A DNA stretch of 34,043 nt from Candidatus Abyssobacteria bacterium SURF_17 (GCA_003598055.1 QZKI01000063.1:1-34043), one strand, 5' to 3'; counted from the first letter of the stretch, positions 1 to 8,465 are shown. The notes: a model not told the origin generated them from the sequence alone. Translations and numbers: made by a program.

Positions 1-1557
1 ATCCGTCAAACCATCGGCGTCTTTCAGAACATCGAAGATGCCCGGGGCCGCTTCGCTGCGCCGCCTGCACACGGCATAGAGCGTCGCGTCACTCAAGCCG
101 ACAATGGGACATTGCAGAATCCTGACCAGCGACAGGTCGTCAAAAGGATTGGATACGGCACGGAGAAACGCGACCATGTCCTTTGTTTCCGCAAGCTCAT
201 AGAAGCCAAGACCGCCCACCGTGGCATAGGAAATGCCGAGCGTCCTGAGGGCATCTTCATAAGGCTGCGAGGCATGAACACTCCGCATCAATAACGTTAC
301 CTCGCTCGGCGAGTACGTGCCGCCGGCGAGCAATCGGCAAATTTCACCTGCAACATAGTGAGCTTCGGCTTCGCGAGTATCGGCCCGGAACAGCGTCACT
401 TGCGGAGTGTTGGCCCGACCGCGTCCTCCCTTCGTCGCGGGTCTGAGCGGACGTTCGGCGGGCATCGATTGGCTTATGAGGAAATTCGCTGAGTCGAGTA
501 TTTCGCCGTAGGAGCGGTAGTTCTCGTCGAGCGTAATGACTTCTCCGGGGAAATCCTCGATGTTTTCCGGGCGCGCATCACGCCACTCATAGATGGACTG
601 TTTTGCGTCGGCGACAACCGTCACGTTATTGAGATTATCCGTCAACTCCTTCAGCAATTGATACTGTCCATAATCGGTGTCTTGAAACTCGTCCACGAGA
701 ACGTATTGAAACCGCTTCTTGATGTGAGGGTCGGAGCGAACGAGCCGGTATGCGTACATGATAAGGTCATTGAAATCAACCAAATCATGCGCTTCCAGCC
801 TCTCCTTATATGCCTTGCAGATTTCGTACACGGCATCCAGCAAGAGCCGCTCGTGTTTCTGCGCCGCCGGAAGCGATGCCAACCGTTTCTGCGCCGCCTT
901 CCTCGCGGATGGGTGAAGTTCCTCATTCACTGCGGTCTTGCTCAGCGCTTCCCGGATGACCTGATACTGCTGAGCGACGACAGGCTCGACGGTCTGCCTC
1001 AGGCCTTCCGGTGTAATGAAACGGCTTTTCAGTTGATTGACGACCGCCAGCATGGTCTGCGTGAACGTCTCGGGATCATCAACCATAAGGTCTTCAAATG
1101 TGTCGACATCTGTTTCCGTTGCCAATCTCTTGTTCAGGAAGTCATCGACCACCTCGCTCAAGAGGAGCCGCTGATGCGCTTCTTCAATGACTGCGAATGA
1201 TGGGTCGAGTCCGACGGTGAGCGCCCCCAGCTTGAGCAGCCTGAGACAAATCGAATGGAAATTGCCGACCCACAGGAGCAGCGGCACTTCCGACCGGCGT
1301 ATGAGCCGATTTTCCAGGAGCGCTTTCGCGATCCGGGACTGCATTTCCGCGGCGGCTTTCTTTGTAAACGTGAGGGCGAGAATTCGGTAGGGCGGTATGC
1401 GATGGCTTTTGACGATATGAACGAAGCGCTGTGTGAGGACTGCGGTCTTGCCGGTTCCCGCCCCCGCGATTACCTTGAGCGGGTGGTCCATTCCGAATTC
1501 GATGGCCTTTCGCTGCGCATCGTTCGGCGTGAATTCATTGGTCATCGGTTGGTTCAT
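1..1557 (-). CDS. UvrD/PcrA-family DNA helicase, 3' part outside the window
   Basis: Open on the minus strand from ATG 1557 (or ATG 1545) to the left edge, giving 519 N-terminal residues. Visible superfamily 1A motifs are a Walker A with AGAGTGKT near residue 29, motif Ia LALTFTKKAAAEM, the DEAD-box-like VDEFQDTD, a motif III region reading ADAKQSIYEWRDA, and motif IV DENYRS. The later motifs, and any C-terminal nuclease, lie outside. It is a 3'-5' ATP-dependent DNA translocase by family. Its start lies inside the 3' end of the helicase-nuclease gene (23 or 11 nt overlap), so the two are almost certainly co-transcribed and translationally coupled, and may form one heterodimer of AddAB/AdnAB type. 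The ADAKQSIY sequence replaces the commoner GDDDQSIY of Rep/PcrA. The alternative is an ordinary PcrA/UvrD; the missing C-terminus would decide. Confidence 0.93.
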   Translation of the reverse strand, partial: MNQPMTNEFTPNDAQRKAIEFGMDHPLKVIAGAGTGKTAVLTQRFVHIVKSHRIPPYRILALTFTKKAAAEMQSRIAKALLENRLIRRSEVPLLLWVGNFHSICLRLLKLGALTVGLDPSFAVIEEAHQRLLLSEVVDDFLNKRLATETDVDTFEDLMVDDPETFTQTMLAVVNQLKSRFITPEGLRQTVEPVVAQQYQVIREALSKTAVNEELHPSARKAAQKRLASLPAAQKHERLLLDAVYEICKAYKERLEAHDLVDFNDLIMYAYRLVRSDPHIKKRFQYVLVDEFQDTDYGQYQLLKELTDNLNNVTVVADAKQSIYEWRDARPENIEDFPGEVITLDENYRSYGEILDSANFLISQSMPAERPLRPATKGGRGRANTPQVTLFRADTREAEAHYVAGEICRLLAGGTYSPSEVTLLMRSVHASQPYEDALRTLGISYATVGGLGFYELAETKDMVAFLRAVSNPFDDLSLVRILQCPIVGLSDATLYAVCRRRSEAAPGIFDVLKDADGLTD

Positions 1558-4500
1558 CCTGCTGCTCTGCATCGCACACATGGCCAAAGGAACACCATGT
1601 GCATTCAAAGGAAGACTTCGGATGTGCGCGGAAATCGCCTGCGGCAATCTGTTCAACCACGGCGATGATGTTGGTCTCCACCTCATTCATCTCTTCGGCC
1701 GAGAGGCAATCCGGTTCATCGTCGCAGACGCGGAGCAGGGACTTCTTGAACGACCCTGAAGAATCTTCCTGCCCGAGCCAGTAATACGAGAGTCCCCCGG
1801 GGCGATAACCCTCGTTCCTTCCGGCAAGCAGATAAAGCGGCAGTTGAAAATCCTCCGGCTCGTACTTCGGGTCCCCGTCAACATTGAGGAATTTCTTCTT
1901 TATGCTCCTCGGGGTCTTTGGACCGCTTGATGAAGTCTTATAGTCAATGATGATGTGGCCGGCCGTCGACAGGTCTATTCGATCCATTTTGGCGACAAAG
2001 GGATACCCACGGACGGAGAAGTCGGATTTCTTCTCGCATCCAATAATCCTCCTGTCCTTCGCCTGCTCCGCTTCGGTCCTGAGATATCGTGTCAAGATTT
2101 CCGTGGCCCGCCGTTCAACGGCAGCGCGCTGGAGCGCCACCGCAAACTTCATGGAAAAGGCGGGTATGCGGTGGCCGTCGGGGCCGATGTGCGACGTGCG
2201 CCAAATGAGGTGAAACGCATTCATTAGTGTGGGCATCAATGCATCGGAGTCACCGCCGAATTCCTTCACTTCCCGATGGAAATACTCGAGGACGAGATGG
2301 ACAAGCTCGCCAAGCCCGAAGTCCTCCGGTCGCTCGGGCGCAATCTTGAGAATTTTCTCGAAGAAGAACCGTCGAGGACAAGCGAGATACACGGAAAGCT
2401 GGCTTGCGCTGTATCGATGACCGGCAATCCGCGGTGGCTCCTGCGGCTCCCGTGCAAACGGTTCCGCAACACAGATGAAGCGACCATCAAGCCCGAGGGA
2501 CTCGAAAAAGGAAGAGAGACGCTGCAGCGCTTCATCATCGTCGGCAAGGCTGCGGATACAACTCCGCAGCACACTTTCTATCTCCTGCCGGTTGAGGGAT
2601 GATGCGAGAAGGGTGCCGATGCGGTGGGAATCTCGTGCGTCAGGCCTGTCTTGCGGAACAGGTAATGCATCCGCTCCGACGAGCTCTTCAATGAATGGCG
2701 AGGGCTGAACCGGCTCGGACGCGCGCGATTCCTGAGGGAAGCAGATGGTGAGCTGACGACTTGCCCGAGTGACCGCGACGTATGCAAGTTGGCGTTCTTC
2801 CTTCAACTGCTCTTCGAGGTTTGACAGGAAGTGAAAGTGGCCGGTCGGCGCGTTCCCCTTCACATTGTGCTCCGGAACATGAGCGGCGAGGTCCCCGAGC
2901 GTTCTGCTGTCAAGCAAACATAGCCCGCGACCAAGCAGCGGAAAGCATTCGTCGGTCATATCGACGAGATACACGAAGGGAAATTCCATGCCCTTGGCCT
3001 GATGCACTGTCATAATGCTGACCCCGTCGAGGGCCTCTTCGGCCGGGTCATTCTCCTGCTGCGACGAGAAGTGCGCGAACGCATGGTCCATGTATTCGAC
3101 GATGTCCGCGAGCGCGCATTTCCCCCGCATATTTATCAAGACCGCCTCGATGTCGGCGACGACTTCATGGAGGCTGCGAAGATTGCCCGAGTCCCGGACC
3201 CCTTCGGCGACGTTCTCCTTCGAAAGAATCGCGGGGTAAAAGAACCTGCTCATGATAGCCTGCATGAGCGCGGATGGACGAGCAGTATCCACGGCGTGTT
3301 GGATGTGTTCGAGATAGCGGAAAAACTCATCGAGCGCGCGCATCGTTTCGTCATCGGGCGCATTTGCAGTCGCGGGCTTCGCTTCGTTGCCGATACCCTT
3401 GAGTCTCTCAAACAAGCTCTTGCCTTCTCCGGCGGGAAGCCGGCTGATGAGCCTGCGGAGCTTGACTGCATCCAGGCCCACTGCCGGAAGGCCCAGCACT
3501 TTCCATAGAACGCCGTCATCTTCCGGATTCGTGAGAAGTCGCACGAAATCGGCGACGAAACGCACCATGGGATGCTTGTAGAAACTCGTGCTGTTGTAGA
3601 GCACATACGGGATGTCATAATAGGAGAATGCTTCCTCGAGCGCGAACCCCGACTCGACTGTGCTCCGACAGATGACAGCGCAATCGGAGTACCGCACCGG
3701 GCAAGGCGTTTGAAGGGAATCGAGGACCCTGCATTTGATGTCGCGTGCCACTTCATACGCCTGTTCGACCATATCCTTGCTCGACAGCACCCTCAGTTCC
3801 TGATCGTGTTGGAATAACCTCGCCTGTGGTTCTTCTCCATAATTGTGTCGGATGAGATTCCGGGCTGCCTCGTGAAGCACGGGGGACAAGCGATGGTTTG
3901 TCTCGAGCTTGAATACCACGGCGCCCGTCCTCGAGTCAGCGATGTCGGAGAACTGGCCGACGGAGCTCCCCCGAAAACGGTATATGCGCTGCTCTTCGTC
4001 GCCCACGATAAAGAGAGACACCTCGTCTGATGCAAGCAATTTGATGAGTCTGAGCTGGGCGGGGTCGGTTTCCTGGAATTCATCAATCAGGATGTGTGAG
4101 AATTTCGTCTGGTACTCCGCAAGGAAATTCGGTTCTGTCCCCAGAAGCTCGTTCACACGCGCAATCGCATCTCGCGGTCCGATCCAGTGTTTCCCCCTCA
4201 TGCGCGCCTCGTGAACAGAATACAGGCGGGCCAGGTCCCTGAGTTCCGGAGACAAGCGCCGCGCTATCTTTGTGAAATCGGTTGCTCGAATTAGATTCTG
4301 CCTCAACAATCCGAAGAAATCGGAAGTTTCGCGGGCCAATCCATCTTTGAGCGCCACTTCCTTGAGTTTGCTCCGAAGGCCCGCTTGCTCTCGGCGGAGA
4401 AGCTCCTTGATGGTGAGGTACTCCCGGAAGGGACTTATTGAAACAGGCAGGCCAGCTGAAGGACGGACGGACGTGAATTCAGCAAGGATAGAGTGCGCGA

Positions 4501-4756
4501 ATGACTGAAAGGTATGTATCCACAACTCGTCATAGCTGCATCGAATCTCCGCCTCGATTCTCCGGCGCAGGCGCGAGGCCGACGCCGAAGAGAACGTGAA
4601 GAGAAGCATGGAAGAGAGAGGAATACCCTTGTTCAGGAGATGCAAAACGCGCTGAGCGATGAGGAACGTCTTGCCGGTTCCGGGTCCACCCGAAACGATT
4701 ACTGTCTTCGCGTCGGATTCCACCGCCTGGCGCTGTACGCTGTCGAGGCCTATCAT
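1535..4756 (-). CDS. UvrD-type helicase fused to AddB/RecB-type iron-staple nuclease
   Basis: A 1073-residue protein. The N-terminal two-thirds is an SF1A helicase: Walker A SGGPGTGKT, motif II LIDEFQETD, motif III GDEEQRIYRFRG, NHRLS, motif V TVHQAKGMEFP and motif VI YVAVTRA. The last ~280 residues form a PD-(D/E)XK nuclease of the AddB/RecB group: H820 in GELVHLVLE, D925 in KMDRID, D938 and K940 in IIDYKTS, and Q971-xxx-Y975. Four cysteines, C793 in ACPRRF and C1052/C1055/C1061 in CTWCSFGHVC, match the Fe-S staple of AddB-type nucleases. By family it unwinds and resects double-strand breaks. I chose ATG 4756. A longer in-frame TTG at 4831 is unlikely because that TTG is part of the -35 box of the best promoter, and helicase homology begins just after ATG 4756. 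No clear Shine-Dalgarno is visible. Confidence 0.93.
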   Translation of the reverse strand: MIGLDSVQRQAVESDAKTVIVSGGPGTGKTFLIAQRVLHLLNKGIPLSSMLLFTFSSASASRLRRRIEAEIRCSYDELWIHTFQSFAHSILAEFTSVRPSAGLPVSISPFREYLTIKELLRREQAGLRSKLKEVALKDGLARETSDFFGLLRQNLIRATDFTKIARRLSPELRDLARLYSVHEARMRGKHWIGPRDAIARVNELLGTEPNFLAEYQTKFSHILIDEFQETDPAQLRLIKLLASDEVSLFIVGDEEQRIYRFRGSSVGQFSDIADSRTGAVVFKLETNHRLSPVLHEAARNLIRHNYGEEPQARLFQHDQELRVLSSKDMVEQAYEVARDIKCRVLDSLQTPCPVRYSDCAVICRSTVESGFALEEAFSYYDIPYVLYNSTSFYKHPMVRFVADFVRLLTNPEDDGVLWKVLGLPAVGLDAVKLRRLISRLPAGEGKSLFERLKGIGNEAKPATANAPDDETMRALDEFFRYLEHIQHAVDTARPSALMQAIMSRFFYPAILSKENVAEGVRDSGNLRSLHEVVADIEAVLINMRGKCALADIVEYMDHAFAHFSSQQENDPAEEALDGVSIMTVHQAKGMEFPFVYLVDMTDECFPLLGRGLCLLDSRTLGDLAAHVPEHNVKGNAPTGHFHFLSNLEEQLKEERQLAYVAVTRASRQLTICFPQESRASEPVQPSPFIEELVGADALPVPQDRPDARDSHRIGTLLASSLNRQEIESVLRSCIRSLADDDEALQRLSSFFESLGLDGRFICVAEPFAREPQEPPRIAGHRYSASQLSVYLACPRRFFFEKILKIAPERPEDFGLGELVHLVLEYFHREVKEFGGDSDALMPTLMNAFHLIWRTSHIGPDGHRIPAFSMKFAVALQRAAVERRATEILTRYLRTEAEQAKDRRIIGCEKKSDFSVRGYPFVAKMDRIDLSTAGHIIIDYKTSSSGPKTPRSIKKKFLNVDGDPKYEPEDFQLPLYLLAGRNEGYRPGGLSYYWLGQEDSSGSFKKSLLRVCDDEPDCLSAEEMNEVETNIIAVVEQIAAGDFRAHPKSSFECTWCSFGHVCDAEQQDEPTDDQ

Positions 4757-4802
4757 GCTTGGGAGGGAATTCAGTGGGTGTGCTGATGACTGACCAGACC
4801 TG

Positions 4803-4831
4803 AGTGTATCACGCAAATGGCTGCATGTCAA
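4803..4831 (-). promoter_or_regulatory. sigma70-type promoter of the helicase-nuclease operon
   Basis: On the minus strand TTGACA (4831-4826) is followed after 17 nt by TACACT (4808-4803). A start near 4796 would leave a leader of about 40 nt before ATG 4756. The -35 box contains the upstream TTG that could otherwise be taken as the start codon. Confidence 0.6.
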
Positions 4832-4863
4832 TGCGATGCTGTCGGACTGTAAGCTATCAGGGG

Positions 4864-4905
4864 TAAACGTTTAGGCAGTGTGGAGACACTTGCTCGGCTT
4901 GCTCG
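4864..4905. promoter_or_regulatory. palindromes and direct repeat between divergent promoters
   Basis: The 80 nt between the two divergent promoters hold a perfect palindrome TAAACGTTTA (4864-4873), an inverted repeat AGTGT-GGAG-ACACT (4877-4890) and a direct repeat CTTGCTCG (4889-4896, 4898-4905). Any of them could bind a regulator of the helicase operon or the HEAT protein gene. No known operator is recognised. Confidence 0.3.
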
Positions 4906-4911
4906 AATTCA

Positions 4912-4940
4912 TTGACTGGGTTGAGAAAATCTGCTATAAT
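4912..4940 (+). promoter_or_regulatory. sigma70-type promoter of the HEAT-repeat protein gene
   Basis: TTGACT (4912-4917), a 17-nt spacer and a perfect TATAAT (4935-4940). The predicted start near 4947 lies about 30 nt before ATG 4979 and upstream of its Shine-Dalgarno AAGGAGA, so leader and start agree. Confidence 0.8.
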
Positions 4941-4978
4941 ATTACTCGGAATTTCCCGTGCAAAAGGAGAGCGCCGGT

Positions 4979-5713
4979 ATGCGCAAAATAACCCTGATGA
5001 TGGCCGTGATGTTGTGCAGCGCAACTCTTTCATCTCTTGCAGTAGCCGACACCATAACGCTCAAGACCGGCCAGAAATACGAAGGCGACATCATAGCCGA
5101 AGAGGAAGAACGCATACAACTGAAGATGGACGGCAGCGGAGCCCGTGTATGGTTTTCGCGTGACCAGATAGCATCAATGGCGAAGGCAGAACCAACGGCG
5201 ACCGACAACACCAGCAGCGGCCCAGAGGGTTCATCCCCAGATGCGGCTGTGGTGGACGATGAAGTGGAGCGCGCGCGTGAGCTCCTTAACAAGATGAGGG
5301 AACAGTCAAAAGAAACACCCGACAAGAAGGAAAAGACCAACACGATTCCTACTGTCCTTACACCCGAGCCTGCGCCGGGGCCTGCGGCAGATGCGAAGAC
5401 CAAGACAGAAGTGGAACGCCTCGTTGAGCAGGTGAACACCGGGAAAGGGGCCGTCCGGATAAATGCATGCAAAAGGCTGGGAGACCTCGGCTCGGATGAA
5501 GCTGTCCCGCACTTGATCCATTTTCTGGACGACGACAGTTATTATGTTCGAGATGCCGCCAACCAGTCGCTCATCAAGATAACAGGCCAGAACTTCGGCT
5601 TCGACTCGAAAGCGAGCCGGAGCGTTCGTATGGAAGCCGTTGAGAAGTGGGAAAAATGGTATAAGGATGAACAGAAGAAGGAGGCCAGTTCCCGGTTTAA
5701 GTCATTCTGGTAA
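4979..5713 (+). CDS. Secreted protein with SH3-like N-terminal segment and HEAT repeat
   Basis: 244 residues from ATG 4979, which is preceded at 8 nt by AAGGAGA; an in-frame GTG at 4958 lies upstream of that site and is rejected. Residues 1-23 form a signal peptide (Arg-Lys, hydrophobic core, AVA before Asp24), so the protein is probably periplasmic or exported. Residues ~24-65 (TITLKTGQKYEGDII ... VWFSRDQI) resemble a small SH3/Lsm-like beta barrel often found in exported proteins. A low-complexity, Thr/Pro/Ala-rich linker follows. Near residues 150-200 is one HEAT-like repeat (AVRINACKRLGDLGSDEAVP and a second helix pair), then a basic tail. No catalytic motif is seen; a scaffold or binding role is likely, but the function is unknown. 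It is a single-gene unit with its own promoter. Confidence 0.85.
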   Translation: MRKITLMMAVMLCSATLSSLAVADTITLKTGQKYEGDIIAEEEERIQLKMDGSGARVWFSRDQIASMAKAEPTATDNTSSGPEGSSPDAAVVDDEVERARELLNKMREQSKETPDKKEKTNTIPTVLTPEPAPGPAADAKTKTEVERLVEQVNTGKGAVRINACKRLGDLGSDEAVPHLIHFLDDDSYYVRDAANQSLIKITGQNFGFDSKASRSVRMEAVEKWEKWYKDEQKKEASSRFKSFW

Positions 5714-6154
5714 CATTTCGTGGCTGCCCGCCCGGATTTCTCACTGTCCGCTTCCGCAACAAGTCATTCTAACAGTCATGAGGTAATACACGCGAGGGTG
5801 ATTATCTCTTGTTTCACTCCTCTGACGCAAGCAATAATCTAAGTTCGCACCAAATCAAGTGCATCTATTCCCGGGTCGGTCGTCTTGGCGCCTGTTGGTT
5901 GATCGAGCTTTTTCCATCCTATGTGCGGAGACCGTTGACACAGGAGTCTTCATGCTCCTCATGCATTCGAATGCTTGCCCCGGCGATAAGCTGTTTTGTC
6001 TCGGATAGGGCGGGGGGTAGGTCTTCTGAAATCACTTTGGAGAATAGCCCAATGAAATGACGGAAGAGCTTTTGTGTCGCGTCGCGGATACTGGCGAAGA
6101 CCTGCAGGTGAATCAGAAAACCCGAACGACAGGGAGGGCTCCGAGGAGGAGGAA
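5714..6154. other. 441-nt intergenic region with no recognised gene
   Basis: I find no convincing ORF, tRNA or terminator here. The only marked structure is a 12-bp perfect palindrome GCATTCGAATGC at 5963-5974. The short ORFs have no good ribosome site or recognisable protein. It should hold the promoter of the following gene, but I cannot place -35/-10 boxes with confidence. Confidence 0.5.
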
Positions 6155-7183
6155 ATGATGGCGAATTGGGAAAGTGATCTGTTCCGGGAAATCACGGGCA
6201 GCGCGGCAGTTCTGCCACCGCTCGCCGGAACTCCTTCGGCGCTGAAGCAGTTTCAAAAAGGCGCTCAGATTGAACAACCAGTGCACCGCCGAAAGGACTA
6301 CCTGACCGATACATGGTGTCACCTGAATCTGGCGCGTGCCACAAGGCCCTTCACCGCTCCCCAACTCGCGAGTCAGCAAGAGAATTTCTGTTACTTCTGT
6401 CCCGGCAACGAGCATTCCACACCCCGCGATGTTACAACAGGAGGTGACACGCTTTCTTTCGGCGAAGAGAGCTGGACTGTGCGTGCATTTCCTAATCTAT
6501 ACCCGTGGCTGACGGGCCATGGAAACGTGGTTGAGAGCCCACATCACAAGGTTAGCTTGAAAGACATCGACGAGGAAGAACAGGTTTCAGCGCTCATCGC
6601 AATTCAAAGGCTATGTGGGAACTTTGAGGCAAAACGCTTGTATCCGATGGTATTCAAGAATCAGGGCTGGGGCGCTTCGACGCCGCACACGCACTGGCAG
6701 TATGGCGCGCTCCCCTATCTCCCCAAACGAGTCGCTTGCGAGTTGGCCACGGCGCATGCCTTCGCACAGAAATGGAGTGTGAACATCTTCGATGCGATTA
6801 TCGAAGCAGAGAAGAAAAAAGCGGAACGTTTTGTGAGCGAGAACGAGTATGTCAATATCATCACGCCGTATGCTCCGCGGAGCAACTATGAGACATGGCT
6901 GATTCTCAAGATACCCGCTCCTTCACTCACATCGCTGGATGAAGAAGGAATCCGGTCGCTTGCCGCGGCAATGACGAAGCTTCTGCGCGCACTCTATCAA
7001 CAGTTGAGCATTGACAGCCTGTGCATGGTGATCCATCAATGCGCGGGAGAGCCGGACTACCGGCTGCATCTGGAGGTGTTGCCCTACAAACATTGGGCGG
7101 GTGCGGAAAGAGGGTTTGAGGAGTATGCGGTCGAGGTAACGCCGGAACAGGCGGCGGAATTCCTGAGAAAGCACCTCGGGTGA
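6155..7183 (+). CDS. GalT-like hexose-1-phosphate nucleotidyltransferase (HIT superfamily)
   Basis: 342 residues from ATG 6155; a second ATG at 6158 is equally possible. The strong GAGGAGGAGG just upstream rules out the longer in-frame ORF. The family transfers a nucleotidyl group between UDP-glucose and a hexose-1-phosphate through a histidine intermediate. Supporting residues are the zinc-type CxxC at C79/C82 (YFCPGNE), a downstream ESPHH that can supply the third ligand, and the active-site triad H178-T-H180-W-Q182 within GASTPHTHWQ, in place of the classical HPHGQ. The C-terminal half (NYETWLILKIP, YRLHLEVLPYKHW) fits a GalT C-terminal domain. The variant active site means the sugar or nucleotide may differ from galactose/UDP, for example an ADP-sugar phosphorylase-like enzyme. 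The gene stands alone, convergent with ychF. Confidence 0.8.
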   Translation: MMANWESDLFREITGSAAVLPPLAGTPSALKQFQKGAQIEQPVHRRKDYLTDTWCHLNLARATRPFTAPQLASQQENFCYFCPGNEHSTPRDVTTGGDTLSFGEESWTVRAFPNLYPWLTGHGNVVESPHHKVSLKDIDEEEQVSALIAIQRLCGNFEAKRLYPMVFKNQGWGASTPHTHWQYGALPYLPKRVACELATAHAFAQKWSVNIFDAIIEAEKKKAERFVSENEYVNIITPYAPRSNYETWLILKIPAPSLTSLDEEGIRSLAAAMTKLLRALYQQLSIDSLCMVIHQCAGEPDYRLHLEVLPYKHWAGAERGFEEYAVEVTPEQAAEFLRKHLG

Positions 7184-7201
7184 GGCGAGAAAATCTGCAG
7201 C

Positions 7202-8260
7202 TCACACATGAAAGCGGAAGCGGATGAGGTCGCCGTCACACACCTCGTACTCTTTTCCCTCCAGTCGCAGGTGTCCGCTCTCGCGCGCTGTGTGAAGCGA
7301 GCCGATTTCGTTGAACTCTTTGAAGTTGATGACTTCCGCGCGAATGAAGCCGCGCTCCATGTCGGAGTGCACCTTGCCCGCTGCAGTGAGGGCGCGTACA
7401 CCCCTTGGCACCGACCATGCACGTATTTCAGTATCGGCGATAGTGAAGAAGGAGATGAGACGGAGCATCTCGTAAACCTTCCTGACAAGCCGCTCCCTGC
7501 CTGACCCTTGAAGCCCCATTTCGGCCAGAAAGCCCGCCTGTTCTCCGGGTTCCAACTCCGATATTTCCAGCTCGATTTCGGCGCAATACTGCATTACCGA
7601 GAGGTCATTTTTCTGCGCATAGCCTATGAGTTCCGGAGTCGGAGATTTGCCGATTTCGTTTTCGCCTATGTTCAACAGCAGAAGGGCCGGCTTCTGGCTG
7701 AGGAAACTGTATCCGGCAATCGCTCTTGATTCCGCCTCGCTCAGATCCAGGAGCCGGAGCGGTCTCTCCGCATCGAGGCAATCCTTTGCCCGCAGCAGGG
7801 TCTCTCTTTCCAATCCATCCGAATGTTCCTTATCTATCCTCTGCAGGCGCTTTTCCGTCTGAATCATATCGTTCAGGCTGAGTTCGGCCTCGATGTTTCT
7901 TATGTCTCTCAGCGGATCGAGAGTCTCCAGCGGATGGATGACGGACGGATTCTCGAAAGCGCGAATGGCCGTGAGGAACGCGTCGGCGTTGCGGATTTCA
8001 GTGATCACCTGAGGCGTGAGACCGACTCCCTTCTGGTCCACCCTCCCGCCTGCGACGTCCATGAAATCCATGTCAGCGGGAACGACTTTCGGCGGTTTGA
8101 ACACTTCTGCCAGGCGTTCGAGCCGGGGGTCGGGCACCTTGACGTTCCCCACATGAACTCCCTGCCCGTGAGGGTCCTTAACGCTCTCGGAGATGCCTGC
8201 GAGGCTCTTGAAGACCGTCGTCTTGCCGGACTGGGCGAGGCCGATGATCGCGACTTTCAT
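7202..8260 (-). CDS. ychF: YchF/OLA1-family ATPase (variant P-loop)
   Basis: 352 residues from ATG 8260, with a TGAGGT site 6 nt upstream; an in-frame TTG two codons earlier is rejected. An Obg-related P-loop ATPase that by family binds ribosomes and links translation to redox stress. G1 is GLAQSGKTT (residues 7-15) where typical YchF has GLPNVGKST. G3 is DVAG at 68-71. The NxxE nucleotide-specificity motif (N197-I-G-E200) is present, which in this family favours ATP over GTP. The middle (~105-190) is the helical insertion, and the last ~90 residues form the TGS-like DUF933 domain (ERGFIRAEVINFKEF) ending in FRFHV. The changed G1 places it in a divergent branch; a second, canonical YchF could exist elsewhere in the genome. 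It is divergent from the UVR-motif gene. Confidence 0.9.
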   Translation of the reverse strand: MKVAIIGLAQSGKTTVFKSLAGISESVKDPHGQGVHVGNVKVPDPRLERLAEVFKPPKVVPADMDFMDVAGGRVDQKGVGLTPQVITEIRNADAFLTAIRAFENPSVIHPLETLDPLRDIRNIEAELSLNDMIQTEKRLQRIDKEHSDGLERETLLRAKDCLDAERPLRLLDLSEAESRAIAGYSFLSQKPALLLLNIGENEIGKSPTPELIGYAQKNDLSVMQYCAEIELEISELEPGEQAGFLAEMGLQGSGRERLVRKVYEMLRLISFFTIADTEIRAWSVPRGVRALTAAGKVHSDMERGFIRAEVINFKEFNEIGSLHTARESGHLRLEGKEYEVCDGDLIRFRFHV

Positions 8261-8317
8261 GAACAAACCTCATTTTGAACTCATTACCTTCTTCTATGCG
8301 AAGCACTCCACGCGCTT

Positions 8318-8346
8318 ATTATATGCAATTGGAATGTCCGGCGCAA
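8318..8346 (-). promoter_or_regulatory. Promoter of the ychF-like gene
   Basis: On the minus strand a perfect -10 TATAAT (8323-8318) is preceded after 17 nt by TTGCGC (8346-8341, three of six consensus bases). The predicted start near 8311 gives a leader of about 50 nt. Confidence 0.55.
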
Positions 8347-8362
8347 ACGCAGAACCGCGAGC

Positions 8363-8398
8363 CACTTGCTGTGAGCCCCTGTCACTTGCTGTGAGCCC
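8363..8398 (+). repeat. Tandem 20-bp-period direct repeat next to a promoter
   Basis: CACTTGCTGTGAGCCC occurs at 8363-8378 and again at 8383-8398, a 20-bp period with 16 identical bases. The second copy ends one base before the -35 box (8399-8404) of the following promoter. It could be paired operator half-sites on one DNA face or a simple slippage duplication. Confidence 0.75.
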
Positions 8399-8428
8399 TT
8401 GACTTATCCGGTGGCGAGATACTATAAT
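8399..8428 (+). promoter_or_regulatory. sigma70-type promoter of the UVR-motif gene
   Basis: TTGACT (8399-8404), an 18-nt spacer and a perfect TATAAT (8423-8428). The start should be near 8435, about 30 nt before ATG 8466 and clear of its ribosome site. Confidence 0.75.
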
Positions 8429-8465
8429 CCATCTGTTGAACGAAGCTGAGCGTGAGGAGTCCCGC

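Noticed and set aside
4757..4831. Extension of the helicase-nuclease to the TTG at 4831
   Set aside because: The TTG belongs to a TTGACA -35 box with a 17-nt spaced TACACT, so it should not be transcribed; the family homology starts just after ATG 4756.
5714..6154. Hidden tRNA or small gene before the GalT-like gene
   Set aside because: No cloverleaf, no T-loop consensus and no ORF with a ribosome site was found.
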